Positions 1-11,809 of a DNA stretch of 64,000 bases are shown piece by piece. How positions within the stretch are numbered: the first letter of the stretch is position 1; every line of letters starts with the position of its first letter. The notes under the pieces were generated by a model. The model had not been told where the DNA came from and searched no databases. It saw only the letters and a list, made by a program, of their open reading frames with translations. Position numbers and translations under genes: made by a program. Source of the stretch: Bostrychus sinensis (lineage: Eukaryota > Chordata > Actinopteri > Gobiiformes > Eleotridae); the NCBI GenBank assembly GCA_020698575.1, contig CM036242.1, positions 8,254,624-8,318,623 on the forward strand, given 5' to 3'.

Positions 1-827
1 CTTCTCCGTCTCTAGCGCTCTTAAATCCATGTTTCCATCTGGCCGGGGCCCTCCACTTCTCCATATACCCCGCTCCCATCCACTCCTCTCGGATCTCTGC
101 TGTATTAATAATAGATGGCCTCTCTTTGACTGGACTGATGTAGTTAAAGGCCCTCTGAAGTCCCGCGGACAACATCAGTACTGGGCTGGAAGTACTGGCA
201 GCTGCTTACGCACAGTCTGCTCCTCACTAATGACCTACTTAGACTAGAATATTTCTCTTCTCATGGCAAAGTTAAGGCTAGTGAACTCAATAGGACGTAA
301 GGGCCCTGGCAGTGGAGTTACATCATAGTCGAGCGGCTGATGTCATTTTCTTTAGTTAGAAATCGCAGCGACTCTGAAACCATATTCTGTGTCATTTGTA
401 TTTTCATTCACCATTCTCTTTGATTTGAAAGGCTCACTTTTAACACTGGCAGATTATAAGCGACTATTGATTTCAGAATAAGCAATGATCGACCACAAAG
501 GAGCTCATGGTGAAAGGAAAAAACAGTTCTGACGTCATTGTGGGGCTTAGAGTGTGGACGTCACTACATATGGAGAAAGGAGGCCATTGTCGTCCACTTA
601 TTATACACTTTGTATATTTAAAGACAAATGCACTTAGAGCCTCTAGTTTGTTACAAGTTTACAGTCATTTGCAGAAGTGGGAGAAAGTCACTCAGTCATG
701 TTCAAGCCACAGGTAAACATCGAGTCTTAACCTTTACAAGCAGGTCCGAGTCATTCAAGCAAGTCAAATCCTGCAGAATATATGAGTTTTGGTGGCCCTT
801 TCATCCATAGAATAGGGTCTAGAGTAA
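1..827. other. Intronic sequence without a recognised feature
   Basis: Mixed-composition sequence with only short chance reading frames. No splice-flanked tetraspanin exon, RNA gene or bounded repeat could be recognised. It presumably belongs to the intron upstream of the first visible tspan4 exon. Confidence 0.4.
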
Positions 828-1663
828 TAGACCCTTTTCACGTGACGTCAGAAAACTTCCGTTTTGAGACGATGGGATGTATCTTCATTTCCGGTGCCGC
901 GCTTTTCCCATAAGAAATTCACCCAGACTTTTTTTAAAATTGCCGTTTACAAGTTTACACAATATACAGCGATTTTCAAATGAATATTTACCCACAAAAT
1001 GTTCAAAACTTGCGAAAGGATATTAATTCTTCAACCAAGGATACTTGGATTATGAAGTGAGTGCTTTGTTATGTAGCTAGATAGCGTTAGCAACATGGCT
1101 AAGTGATAGAGCTGCGCTATAAAACAGTGTTAGATCATGTCATGATCTGAGTTTATCTGAATATTTGACAATCTGCTTATCAGGAAATACCACTGGATAG
1201 TACTACAGTATATTTTCATTTAGTAAAGCTCTGTGCTCGAACACTGACTCTGCTGTAGTCATCAGTCTGTGACAAAATAATAGACTTTTCAGGTCTAATT
1301 AGAAGTTCATTGCAGTACTATGCAGTGAGCCTTTCAGACAAGCAGATTGTCATTCATTTAGATCGTAACATAATCTAATATTGTTTTATCGCACACCCCG
1401 TTAGACCTATTGCTAACGCTACAGCGTTAACAACTACTAGCTTTAGCTACAAGACAAAACACTTACCTTCATAATCAAATAAGTAACCCTCAATGAAAAA
1501 TGTATATCCCTTTTCGAGTTTCTGTACATCATGTAGCCTTATATTTGGCCAATTTTTAAGACTCCGAATAAATTCCATACTGGCGAGCAGCAGCACTGGA
1601 AATGAAGATACATCCCATCGTCTCAAAACGGAAGTTGTCTGACGTCATCGTGAAAAGGGTCTA
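828..1663. mobile_element. Fold-back non-autonomous DNA transposon with long terminal inverted repeats
   Basis: The left end (TAGACCCTTTTCACGTGACG) is matched in inverted orientation by the right end (CGTGAAAAGGGTCTA). The nearly identical stretch runs about 65-70 bp on each side, through the GATGGGATGT motif to CATTTCC. Weaker inverted similarity continues inward, for example GATTATGAAG near 1051 against its complement near 1475, and GACAATCTGCTT near 1168 against AAGCAGATTGTC near 1340. Most of the 836-bp element can therefore fold back on itself. No transposase reading frame is present. I could not define a target-site duplication, so the superfamily is open. Confidence 0.75.
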
Positions 1664-1748
1664 TTTCTGCTGCAAAAATACTGTATGCACACTGGTGTTG
1701 TTGACTCGTTGTAAAAGCTTTTATATATTAAATTCCTGGACCACTTTT

Positions 1749-1806
1749 CTGTGTGGAGTTTACATGTTCTCCCCGTGTCTGGGTGGGTTTTCTTCAGGTA
1801 CGCCAG
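1749..1806 (+). repeat. Fragment of a common fish interspersed repeat
   Basis: The stretch begins CTGTGTGGAGTTTACATG and continues TTCTCCCCGTGTCTGGGTGG. This closely resembles the body of a very abundant fish SINE-like repeat, whose tRNA-like head also appears in antisense near 57.0 kb. Only about 60 bp survive. Assignment is from remembered consensus, not a search. Confidence 0.55.
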
Positions 1807-2289
1807 TCAGAGCCGTCACAGTAGGGTAGGTAAGGTAAGGGCAATTGCGTAGGGCCCAGAGCTGAAGGGGGCCCGGTCATTTATTTATGCAATAGTGAAC
1901 AAACTGTTTCAGTGACGGAAAATAAAGCACTGAAGTGACGCTACCTCGCAGTTCTCCTAAAAGGGCCCTGAGAAGTCAATCCATAAATTGTAGCCAGGCT
2001 AAAATATTGTTTACTATTAAAAATGCACCAGAAAACAGGAAATCATACACTGAAAAAAGTGAGTTTCAGCTGTTGTAGATGTAGCAAATCTTTTAGCATT
2101 AAATGAAATGATAGAAATAACATTTCTCATATTACTAACGAAATTACGAAAATGAAATACAAATTCCTGTATCATTTGTTGAAATAACAATATATTTCAA
2201 ATTATTTCCTCTACAAAATAAATGTCTGTCACTCCAGCTAATCTTCTGCAATACAATTCCACTTTTCACAAAACCCTGGTTCATTTTAA

Positions 2290-2591
2290 TAATGGATTGG
2301 ATTTATTGCGCTTTACAAGCTTGTCAAGCACCTTACAATTTGGTGCATTATTCATTCACTCCTTCATTAACACTCGGTGGTGGCTATTTCTGTAGCCACA
2401 GCTGCCCTGGAGCAGACTGATGGAAGTGTGGCTGCCAATCTGTGCCAACGGCCCCTCCGACCACACCAAACACAGTCGCACTGACACATTCATACAGAGT
2501 GGGTGGGTGAACAACAACAGTGGTGGCCTGAACCGCCTAACCTTTGGGTTAGTGGGCAAGCAGTCTCTACCAACTGAGCTACTGTCGCCCC
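2290..2591 (-). repeat. tRNA-derived SINE, antisense
   Basis: Read on the minus strand, the element begins GGGGCGACAGTAGCTCAGTT. It has an RNA polymerase III A box (TAGCTCAGTTGG, complement around 2565-2581) and a B-box-like GGTTCAGGCC (complement at 2525-2534) about 35 bp further on. The tRNA-unrelated body follows, and the 3' end contains GTAAAGCGCAATAAATCC, a tail type frequent in fish SINEs. A (CATT)n run abuts the head on the right. The reading frames over this region are not genes. Confidence 0.7.
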
Positions 2592-2613
2592 ATTCATTCA
2601 TTCATTCATTCTT

Positions 2614-4714
2614 TTATTCGCAGTTTGGCCTCAAAGTGGGCGGGGCTAACAATTTTGAATTTGAGCTGACCAGACCAATAAAAAGCAGCAGCTGTTAAGT
2701 ATATTTTACCATTCATTTATCACTTTAGAAAAACAAAAACAAGTGTGTTTATTATGTCTTTATTTTGTGCTAATGGCTTTGAGAGAAAAGAGAGAGTTAA
2801 ATGAACACTGTCAGTTTACATATGTTCATAGACAGCACAGTGGTTTAAAGTGTTTTAAGTGTTTAAACCACCATCCGTTTTCAGAGCGCTGCTGTCAGTC
2901 AGGCCTACAACTATAGGTTGGGGGAAGTAATATTTCTTTGCTGAGCTGAGATTTTTTATTATAGCACACAGGCATGCTTATTGTAATTGTAGGGCTTATT
3001 GGAAAAAATACAAGGTACAAGATTGTACAATGTATTTTTGTGACATAAATCTAAATATGACATAGGGGGGGAAATGTTGAACCAAACAGATGCTGTTTCC
3101 TGTGTCCTGGAGTATTTTAGAAGATGTTTGCTGAATGTATGATTTAGCACAATCAGCTTTAAAAAACTGGGACCATGCAAATGTAGAGCATAACTACATC
3201 CGAAGTAAGTCTGTGTAACTGATCTGACATTACAACAGTCACTCATAGCACAAAAACTAACTTTTATAAATGTAAATCCTCAGAGAGAAGTGAAAACTCT
3301 AGCCTTACCTTTAGGAGACACATTTACAGAGACTGTAGTGTGGACAGAACCAGCTCTGTCCTCTCCAGGAGCTTCATTAGCTGCTGTTTAGCTTTGACTC
3401 AGCTTTACAGAGGAATGTCTCTGCTCTGAGCCACTGCTCACTGTTAACCTGACAGAAAACATGACACAGTGTTTTTATTTAGAATAGTTTGTTTATAATG
3501 TGCCTAATTTCCTGATCTTATCCATATTGTTGTCCCTTAGCAAAAAGACTTACATTTCCATCAGAGTGCATTAACCCCCTGTCTGCAGGCTTTCATTCTG
3601 TCTCCAACACTCAGAGGTTACTCATGTTCAGGCGTCCAACACCTGATTTTTGTAATTTTCCATGTATGTTATGTTCATAGCTGTCACTGTTGGCGCAGTC
3701 TCATGTCCAGTCTCATGGTACATCTCTGTCTCATATAAAACCAGCGCTCCCCTGTGCTCCATCCCTCTTGCCACGATAAGCCAATCATACGAGAGCTGAA
3801 CAAAAGCAACCAATAACAGAGCGAGTGAGGCGGGACTTATGATAGAGCATCCATCTGAGATCACTGTCTGTTAAAAAAAGACAGAAAGAATCGACCAATA
3901 GAGAAGTGTGTGTTCAAAAAAGACCAAAGGTTTTTTAAGTAGATATGTTTTTTTGTTTTTTTTTCAGTGTATATGTTTTGCTCAGAGTTTCCTGAGGGAG
4001 GACTTCAAAATACTGATCGTAAACAAATATGTATACCGTAAACAACAGGAATAATCACCAAACACCCCACAAACAGAGAGCTATGTGAGGTCAGCGGTGC
4101 GGACACGAGCAAACACACCAACACCACCCGTCTCATTCAAATCCAAACAGACGGTAAATAAATCGCTGGAAAGGCCGCCTAAAGCCACAGTCTCCTGAGC
4201 TTTATACGGTCAGTAAACACACCACCAGCCGATCGGGCTTGTTTACTCCGTCGAGGGTCAATCTCATCACACATCCAGCCATTGATCCGCTCTGACCTTG
4301 GGCTGAGCTACAAGGTCTGCCCTGGTGTTCGGTCTAAACGTGCACATGAACCTCTCCTGTTTGAAGAACTATAGGAGCGGATCGTGACAGACAGGACGTC
4401 AATACACAAGAGGAGAACAAACTATTTAAGGACATTAAAAGATTGCAGTCAAGGGAACAATGGGCCACAGCCAGGGCAATGTGTAAGCACATAGGGTAAT
4501 ACAATAATCAATAACGTAGTGGATTTTCTGTTTGTACAGGCTGTCCTATTGACACACAATACAATCTAACTGATATCTATTTGCAGCCACTAACACAGAA
4601 CAGAGTACGTCTTTAAAGGTTCTCACACATCCAGGAAACGTCTGTTCTGGAGGCCTCCTGACCTCTTGTTGGGTGTTGTCTGGAAGAGCTGGAAGTGTCT
4701 GGGGAGAGACACTA
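2614..4714. other. Intronic sequence, no recognised gene
   Basis: This 2.1-kb stretch holds no coding exon I can support. A segment around 3700-3870 resembles other fish dispersed repeats in its CAACCAATAACAG-type wording, but no boundaries were found. Reading frames here are short and lack family motifs. Confidence 0.35.
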
Positions 4715-5379
4715 TGGGCCATATTTGCTAAGACGGGAGTGAGTGCAGTGAGAAAATATGCGGCCTGCTATTAATGTGCGTGTTGCGCGTGAATTACTAA
4801 GACAAACTGCGTGGCTGGTGACAGTGCAAACAGATGGGGCAGAACTATTTAAACTGCATCATTGCGTGTATTGTTTTGTGTCATGGAAGGTGCAGAAGTG
4901 GAACACAAACGGAAGCAAAAATTTAACTAAGAAGAGCTGAAAGTGCTGGTGAATATTTTTTTCATCCGTCATGGCAAATAGATCTGCACGCGTGGCAAAC
5001 TCTCTAACCCTACGTATTTCTTCATTTCTTCTCCTTCGTCTCACACGAATCACAGCAGCCATCTGTGCAAAAGATTAGCACGTCCTTCTCCAACGTGCTA
5101 AATTTATACGCTATTTTCGCACGCAAAGTCATGGTGAGCCTTGATAAATAATATTGCGGGCAGTAAATGAATGAATTTGCATTTTCTCAGCCTTCCATTT
5201 TGCGCACTCTGGGAAGAACGCCTCAGTTTACAGATTCATTAGGTCATAGGAGCAAAATCTGCATTGCGTTCGCTCTGCTCCTGTAAGACACGCAAATCTC
5301 AACTGCGTCTGGGTTTGCTCCAATTTTAGCGCATCTTATTCAGTTAGCGTGCACGCAAACCTTTGATAAATCTGGCCCT
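4715..5379. mobile_element. PIF/Harbinger-like deletion derivative retaining the starts of two genes
   Basis: The ends are inverted: TGGGCCATATTTGCTAAG on the left, and the complement of GGGCCAGATTTATCAAAG on the right. Inside, the + strand from 4883 reads a short basic start (MEGAEVEHKRKQKFN), then a stop, then EELKVLVN. This resembles the N-terminus of the Myb/SANT-like protein of Harbinger elements. On the minus strand from 5062 a frame begins MAAVIRVRRRRRNE and continues FATRADLFAMTDE, which resembles the N-terminus of a Harbinger transposase. The bodies of both genes are missing, so the element is probably an internally deleted, non-autonomous copy. Harbinger assignment is inference from these fossils and the termini. 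Confidence 0.6.
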
Positions 5380-6789
5380 ATGAGTATCTGCACAAAAAAT
5401 CTGGGCTCTCAGGCATATGAATGGGCTGGTATATGATTATCACCTTATCTGGCAACACAGTCAGTGACACTGTGACCTTTAGCTGTGTATCTAATGCCAG
5501 TGACTTCCTGTTTCCTGTAAATTTCAAACTACTGATGGTTAAATTAAAACGTCTCTGAAGAAAAACAAACTTGAAGTCAAGTAACTTAGTAATTTTGTTG
5601 TTGTGGAATTTGTCAACCTGGATGTGTAGCTATGAACCTACAAAGATGAATATTTCCAATATAAATCTACGGACCCAAGTTCATTTAGCTTAGTAAAATA
5701 AATACCTTTGGAGCTGTATAGCATAAGCTAATAGTTTGGATACATTGCCAAACTGTTGTAGTCATTGTTGTGCAGGATTTAACCATTCAGTTAGTTTTAG
5801 TATGATGTGTTTCTACTTGCTTCGTTGCATATTGAGCCACTGGCAAAATTCTCTATAGGCAATGACAAACAGTTGGTTTCTTGTTGGGATTTTGGTGGCT
5901 AATGCTCATTGCTAATAACGCATTAAAAAAGGAAGCGCTATCTGTCACTTTCACTACAACCACACATTTCTGTGTCTATATTGCTTTACTTCATTATTAA
6001 TAGCCAATCTCTGCTCTCTGTGTGTACTGTTTGCCCTGTGTCTGGCCTGAAACAGTTGTCGAAATAAGTGTATCTAATAAAAGTCCCAGCTCTCTGCGGA
6101 TTGTCTTGTGGAGCCGACACAGGCGATTTGCTGAACAAATAGATGTGCATGCTGTGTGCCACGTCCAATAACTGTACCAGAGCTCTGCAGTGGGATAAGG
6201 CCATGCTTGATTGTTCTGTGACAAAGGCACGTTTGGTGGCGCTGATTAGTTGTCATGCAGGTTTACGTCCGTCCCCAGTCAGGCTTCATGTTACATCTGA
6301 AATGGCGCTAACTGACCCGGGAGTTGATTTGCTGCCATTATACATTGCAACATAGATTTGATGGGAAAGGCACCAGGGACTTGAGCGGTTAGTGTTTGAG
6401 AGAGATGGATTCTTACAGTGTGTTATTTATTGAACATGCATTTGCTGTGCCTCATAAGACATCATTCTAACTTTGAACTGTATCTAGAGGCTAAAACTTT
6501 AAGGACAGCTTTGTTGCAAGAAGTCACTATTTGACACTGGAATTAGACTGACTCTAAGACAAATTTGTACATTTGCTGACACTTGTGTGTTAGGTATTAC
6601 TGCATCTACACAAGTCTGAAGAGCACTACATATTGTTATTGTAATGTTTTATCACCATTCAAAAAATACATTTAATTTATATTAGAGGTCGAAAGATTTA
6701 TGGTGCTATTATGGGTTTTTTGCAGTTTTTTAGACAATCGTCCATCGGCAAATTCTTGCACTTTTATGCCGATTTTTAGTCAGAAACCC
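5380..6789. other. Intronic sequence without recognised features
   Basis: AT-rich sequence with small overlapping reading frames on both strands (5.98-6.36 kb) that show no domain or splice context. No repeat boundaries were identified. Confidence 0.35.
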
Positions 6790-7352
6790 AGCTTCCTAAA
6801 CATCTTTTAACAGTTTAGGCATTTTACACTCTATTTCCTAAAAAACATCCAAAATCACTTTCTCTCAGCTTGAAAAGCACAAAACGGCAATAAAAAGATT
6901 TTTTGCATTTCTCTGGAATAGAACCACATAGAACCAAAACTCAAAATGCATTTTGTAGCTCGCAGAGCAAGTTTGATTGAGATTGCCTCAGTGGTTCTCT
7001 CAAAAAACTTATTTTTATTTGTTCTCACTGTCAGTTCATTAGAGGCCGATGTGGCAGCCCTGCTACAGATCTGTGAGATTTGGAAAGTCCTGAGAAGCCA
7101 GCTCAGAGCGTCCCTAACCATCTTATAGCAGTTTAGACATCTTACACTGCAGCTCACTAGGAAACATCCAAAATCGCTTTATCTCCTATAAAGCTCAAAA
7201 CAGCAAAAACAAAATGTTGCTCCTTTCTCTGACATAGAACTAGCAGAACAAAAAATTCAAATTGCATTTTGTTGCTCTCCCCAGGCTCTGCTTGTACAGA
7301 GTTTGATTGAGATTGTCCTTATTATCTTTAACTGTTCTCACTGTTCAATTCT
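6790..7352 (+). repeat. Tandem duplication of a ~250-bp unit inside a dispersed repeat
   Basis: Copy 1 (about 6790-7040) and copy 2 (about 7107-7352) share a series of landmarks in the same order: CAGTTTAG, AACATCCAAAATC, CATAGAAC, AATTGCATTTTGT or AAATGCATTTTGT, GTTTGATTGAGATTG and TGTTCTCACTGT. Identity looks moderate, so the duplication is old. The flanks (AGAGGTCGAAAGAT near 6686) resemble a fish dispersed repeat. The 100-aa minus-strand and 60-aa plus-strand frames here are within the repeat and are not credited as genes. Confidence 0.6.
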
Positions 7353-8002
7353 AACATATGTTTGCATTTTACATTTTAATGAGCATTACTAAAACAAATG
7401 GCTATGGCTCTTTCATAAAATTAAGAAAATCTGCACTGCATATTGGTCCAACAAATCTGCAGTGTTTACTGGCCATCAGCTGCTCTGAATTTTAAAAATC
7501 TGTATCAGCATCAGCCGTAAAAAAATAAAATTAAAATAAAAACTTACTGGTTGTCCTGTAATTTATATCTACTGAAGCCAAGACTAAAGATGCTCAGGAC
7601 CTAAAGTCAAGCCATAAATCTTCCAGTTCAAGGGTAAATGCTCAACAACCCTTACACCTCAGCAGTGGTAGAGAATTCTCTTCCAAGTTCCAGCTCCACA
7701 GCAAAAGTGAATGATTTCTTCTTTGGCCCATTACTCAGCCTTTTCTGGACATTATTATTAGACCATTCATTTGTTTAAATCGGTTGCTAACAGACTATCA
7801 AACAAAACAACGAGAACTTATTTTGCAGAAGTAATGAAGATACAAAAATAGATGTTTTTGATGTTATTTCATTTAGTTTAATTTCGCTTAATTTCATTGT
7901 TTATTTCATTCATTTAAAACCAAGAATGACAAATTAAAACTTAAATTAAATGTCATGAGTGAAAAGGAGCGGAAAGAAGGATAAACTTACATCTGCCCTT
8001 TA

Positions 8003-8061
8003 TTCACAATTAAACATTTCTTATCAACTTATAAAGCTGATAAGAAATGTTTAATTGTGAA
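8003..8061. repeat. Perfect 24-bp inverted repeat (hairpin)
   Basis: TTCACAATTAAACATTTCTT plus ATCA (8003-8026) is exactly complementary to 8038-8061, with an 11-nt loop. The stem is AT-rich. It is shorter than a typical pre-miRNA, and it may equally be a fold-back remnant of a mobile element. Confidence 0.85.
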
Positions 8062-9053
8062 GAACTCTTCTATTTCATGACATAACACAGAACAGAATGC
8101 AGCTACTCTACAGTCTCATATATTGCCATCATACAATATTTGACACTTTAAAATAAATTCATATCAAGATTGTTCCAGAAAGTGACAGCTTTGATTGACA
8201 TACACATTTCCATTGTCACTGTTCTGATTTTTATTTTATTTTTTTATTATTATAAGTGCGTTCTTTGTGAATCTAGTTTGAAGATTAGTTGGTAAGACTT
8301 TTTGGTGTACTTTATTACATGGAAACACTACAAGAATCATTACTTTTTGATGCTAAAGCCTATCACAGCGGCTCATACCATACAATAGCATACAGCAAAG
8401 GACAATTAATATAAATATTTCATCTAGCTTTGGCAATAGTGGCAAATGTCCTCTGATTATACTGTAAAATGTTTCTTTTACTCATGATCTATCTCAGTAC
8501 TTTTTGCCTCAGGCTCAGAGAAGCAGTACATTTCTGCTCTGGGTTCTGTGTACTGTGCTATAAGAGAACTTTACTCCACTTTGCCCACAACCAGACCTCT
8601 TCATAGTTCGTTAGAACGGGTCACCATCAGTGTGATCTGAAGTGAAAGCTATCACTGCATTTTTTATACAAATTATAAACTCACTTATTAACATTATAGA
8701 TTATTCTTGAGACATTTTTGCAGCTTTCTGATGGGTTAACATTTCTTTATCATATTAGTCAACTGTCAAATACTAGCATCACTCCATATGATACAATTTT
8801 TCGGTCAAAATGTTTTCGACCAGAACTTGCTTAAAAATAATGCATATACTTCAAGACTTTCTCTATCAGTTAAAAACTTTGTAAATGTTCCTGGCTCTAC
8901 AAATTATCATTTTATTAACACTTTATTTGCGTATAAACTGTTATATTAAGGTCAGACGTAGCTCAGACAGTCACATCATATGACATTTTTGACTTTTGGA
9001 TCTAAACTAACTGCGTCTTTACTATGTCTTAATAAATCCATGTCAGAAGAATA

Positions 9054-9631
9054 TACCGTATTTTCCGCACTATAAGGCACATCGGATTATAAGGCGCACC
9101 TTCAATTAATGGCCTATTTTAAAACTGTTTTCGTATATAGGGCGCACCAGCATTATAAGGCGCATCCACTAGATGGCGCTGCGCTAAAGGGAATGTCAAT
9201 AAAACAGTCAGATAAGTCAGTCAGTCTAACTTTATTAATAGAATACAAACCAGCGTTCTTACAACTCCCTCGTTGAAAACAATGTATTTCCAACTCCATT
9301 TGTCACAGTTCAAAGCTACATGAACAGCGTTCGAGCGCTCAGTTTTCTGTCCCCTCACTGTCGCAACTCTTCTACTGAGATGGAGCAAAGGCCTCCTTGT
9401 TCTTTTGCAGCAGGATCCATAAACACGCCTATGGCACACATGAACAGCTGGGACTGGAATTCCCCTTTACCGTTTTTACCGCTGTCACTTCAGCGACGCC
9501 CCCTGAATACGGTAGCCATAATTAACCAACATTGATCCATATATAAGGTGCATCGGATTATAAGGCGCACTGTCGGTTTTTGAGAAAATTGAAGGCTTTT
9601 AGGTGAGCCTTATAGTGCGGAAAATACAGTA
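9054..9631 (+). mobile_element. MITE copy A, TACCGTATTTTCCGCAC family
   Basis: The ends are TACCGTATTTTCCGCACTAT and the complement of TACTGTATTTTCCGCACTAT, giving a TA-flanked element of 578 bp. TTATAAGGCGCA motifs recur near both ends, which would suit subterminal transposase binding sites. There is no transposase frame. The terminal sequence is related to that of the pogo/Tigger-like elements at 41.9 and 58.4 kb, but the interiors differ. A second copy lies in inverted orientation 238 bp downstream. Confidence 0.8.
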
Positions 9632-9869
9632 ATAGTAGTAATGTTTAACAAAGGATACTGAAAAGGGACACTGAAAACTGGATGTTTTGTGATTGACCCT
9701 TATCTGTATATGAGGAAAATTATTTTCCATTAGTGAGTGCTGGCATCAGAAAGTACATATAGTGTTGGTCATCTTAATGTACACTTTGTGCTCAACACTG
9801 TTCAGAACATGAGGCCCACCATGGGATTTGATTTGGGCCACTGGAAGTTTATTTAAAATAGAAAATGTT

Positions 9870-10454
9870 TACCTGTATTTTCCGCACTATAAGGCGCACC
9901 TAAAAGCCTTTAATTTTCTCAAAAACCGACAGTGCGCCTTATAATTCCGATGCGCCTTATATATGGATCAGTGTTGGTTAATTATGGCTACCGTATTCAG
10001 GGGGCGTCGCCGAAGTGACAGCGGTAAAAACGATAAAGGGGAATTCCAGTCCCAGCTGTTCATGTGTGCCATAGGCGTGTTTATGGATCCTGCCGCAAAA
10101 GAACAAGGAGGCGTGGCCTTTGCTCCATCTCAGTAGAAGAGTTGCGACATTGAGGGGACAGAAAACTGAGCGCTCGAACGCTGTTCATGTCAGCTTTGAA
10201 CTGTGACAAATGGAGTTGGAAATACATTGTTTTCAACGAGGGAGTTGTAAGAACGCTGGTTTGTATTCTATTAATAAAGTTTGACTGACTGACTTATCTG
10301 ACTGTTTTATTGACATTCCCTTTATCGCAGCTCCATCTAGTGGATGTGCCTTATAATGTGGTGCGCCCTATATATGAAAACAGTTTTAAAATAGGCCATT
10401 CATTGAAGGTGTGCCTTATAATCCGATGCGCCTTATAGTGCGGAAAATACGGTA
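9870..10454 (-). mobile_element. MITE copy B, inverted relative to copy A
   Basis: Starts TACCTGTATTTTCCGCAC and ends GCGGAAAATACGGTA. Its sequence is the near-complete reverse complement of the 9054-9631 element, with shared interior landmarks such as the GGATCC-containing stretch, CAGTCCCAGCTGTTCATGTG and CAACGAGGGAGTTG. It ends 379 bp upstream of the tspan4 exon. Copies A and B form a fold-back of roughly 580-bp arms. Confidence 0.8.
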
Positions 10455-10833
10455 TACTTATTGTGGTGCCTTGACCATTGTGAAGTATTGAGAGCTACAC
10501 CAATCCACCACTTGTCCATGCAGGGTCTAGGTTTACTGGGAGGTTCTGGATTTAGACAACTGTGGGAGCTGCAGTTCCCTGGAGAGAATCAGATGGACTC
10601 GCTAAAACTTTATGTAAAATAACTAATAAATCAGGCTAGGAAAGATGAAAATTTTACAATAACAGCAATAATAATGGTATCTTGGGTAGAAACAGATGTG
10701 GTGAGTTAAATGCAAAAGCATTATTATCATTATTACAAAAGCTGCCTTATGCCTCTGTCCAGTGTGTCACTTCTAGTCAGTATCTTTTTTTAGTTGCCTT
10801 ACCTTAACACTGTGTCTCGTCGTGTGATTTCAG

Positions 10834-10935
10834 ATCGACCAGTACGCTCAGCGGGATCTGAAGAAAGGTCTGCAGCTCTTCGGCACCGAAGGCAACGTGG
10901 GCCTCACCAACGCCTGGATGATCGTACAGACCGAC
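10834..10935 (+). CDS. tspan4: tspan4-like tetraspanin, internal coding exon (start of large extracellular loop)
   Basis: This 102-nt exon encodes 34 residues, beginning IDQYAQRDLKKGLQLFGTEG and ending NVGLTNAWMIVQTD. A pyrimidine-rich tract and TTTCAG precede it, and GTAAGA follows. Both boundaries fall between codons (phase 0). The sequence corresponds to the first helices of the large extracellular loop (EC2) just after the third membrane segment, roughly residues 111-144 of a protein about 238 residues long. Tetraspanins are four-pass membrane proteins that organise partner receptors and integrins in membrane microdomains. The wording IDxYAQxDLKKGL and GNVGLTNAW fits TSPAN4 better than the related TSPAN9 (which has KDLKEGLLLY and NVGLKNAW in my recollection). 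The + strand frame at 10794-11099 reads across in another frame and is not the gene. Confidence 0.9.
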
Positions 10936-11809
10936 GTAAGACCTGCATATGCTTTCATACACTTCGTTTGACAATATTATGTTGTCATTGTCACAGCTCA
11001 TTCAGTATTTTTCCCAAGGCCCCTTGCAGATTGCAGGATTGCAGAAAATGCACTCCAAATACCTCATTAAACTCAAGGATATTTTATTCACATCTTTAAA
11101 ACAATTTAGAAACATTTTGTACAAAGAGGAAGTATTTGAGCCCTTCTAGCTTGTGCTAAAGTTCTGAGAAATTATTATGACGGTTAATGGGATGAGAATG
11201 TTTTATAAGCTGAATATCAAACATTAAGACAATCAGTGCGAGGCATCAGAAAAGAATTGCGACAGAAACAAACAGCTTAAGCTCCTCCAGTTCCTAGCGC
11301 TGGCAGATTAATGCAAACATCACAGAGTCTCCGAGGTAATCTGAGTTCCCAGCTCTCACTTTGATGTGTCTTTGTATTTTTTTTAAGAAATCCCCTCCAT
11401 GGAAAACACAATGTGGAAAAGAGAGATTGGGGATCGGAGAGAGGACGGATGGCGCTAAGAGTGTCTGCTTCAGGGAGACATCAAATTATAGATCAGACAA
11501 ACACACACTCCAGGGCTTGTTGGACCTTTTTACACCAGATAGGCAGTTGTTTCACATTGTACCGCGGCTCCATTAGTGTCGGTGTATGAGAGGCATGTGC
11601 TTCTGCGTGTCTAAAAGGCCATAAATAATAATAGAGAGTCTTGCAACGAGCTTAATACATGCAAATGTGTGTCGCGTGTGGGTGTAAATGTGCTAACTTC
11701 AGAACACTCAGGAGAAAGGAGTAAAATCTTTGCCCAAGTACAACTTCATTCCAGTTTTTAAAATACAGTACATGCAAATGACCAGCTGCAAATTCATTTT
11801 TTTTTAAGT
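10936..11809 (+). other. Start of the 15-kb tspan4 intron
   Basis: Begins with the GTAAGA donor of the preceding exon. The rest holds no exon or bounded repeat I can support. The stretch around 11.3-11.6 kb is less AT-rich than its surroundings, but it shows no protein family motif. Confidence 0.5.

Noticed and set aside
8003..8061. microRNA gene
   Set aside because: The stem is only 24 bp with no extended lower stem; a canonical precursor would be longer, so it is listed only as a hairpin.
10794..11099. 101-codon + strand frame overlapping the first tspan4 exon
   Set aside because: It reads the exon out of frame; the tetraspanin frame is bounded by AG and GT splice sites at 10834-10935.
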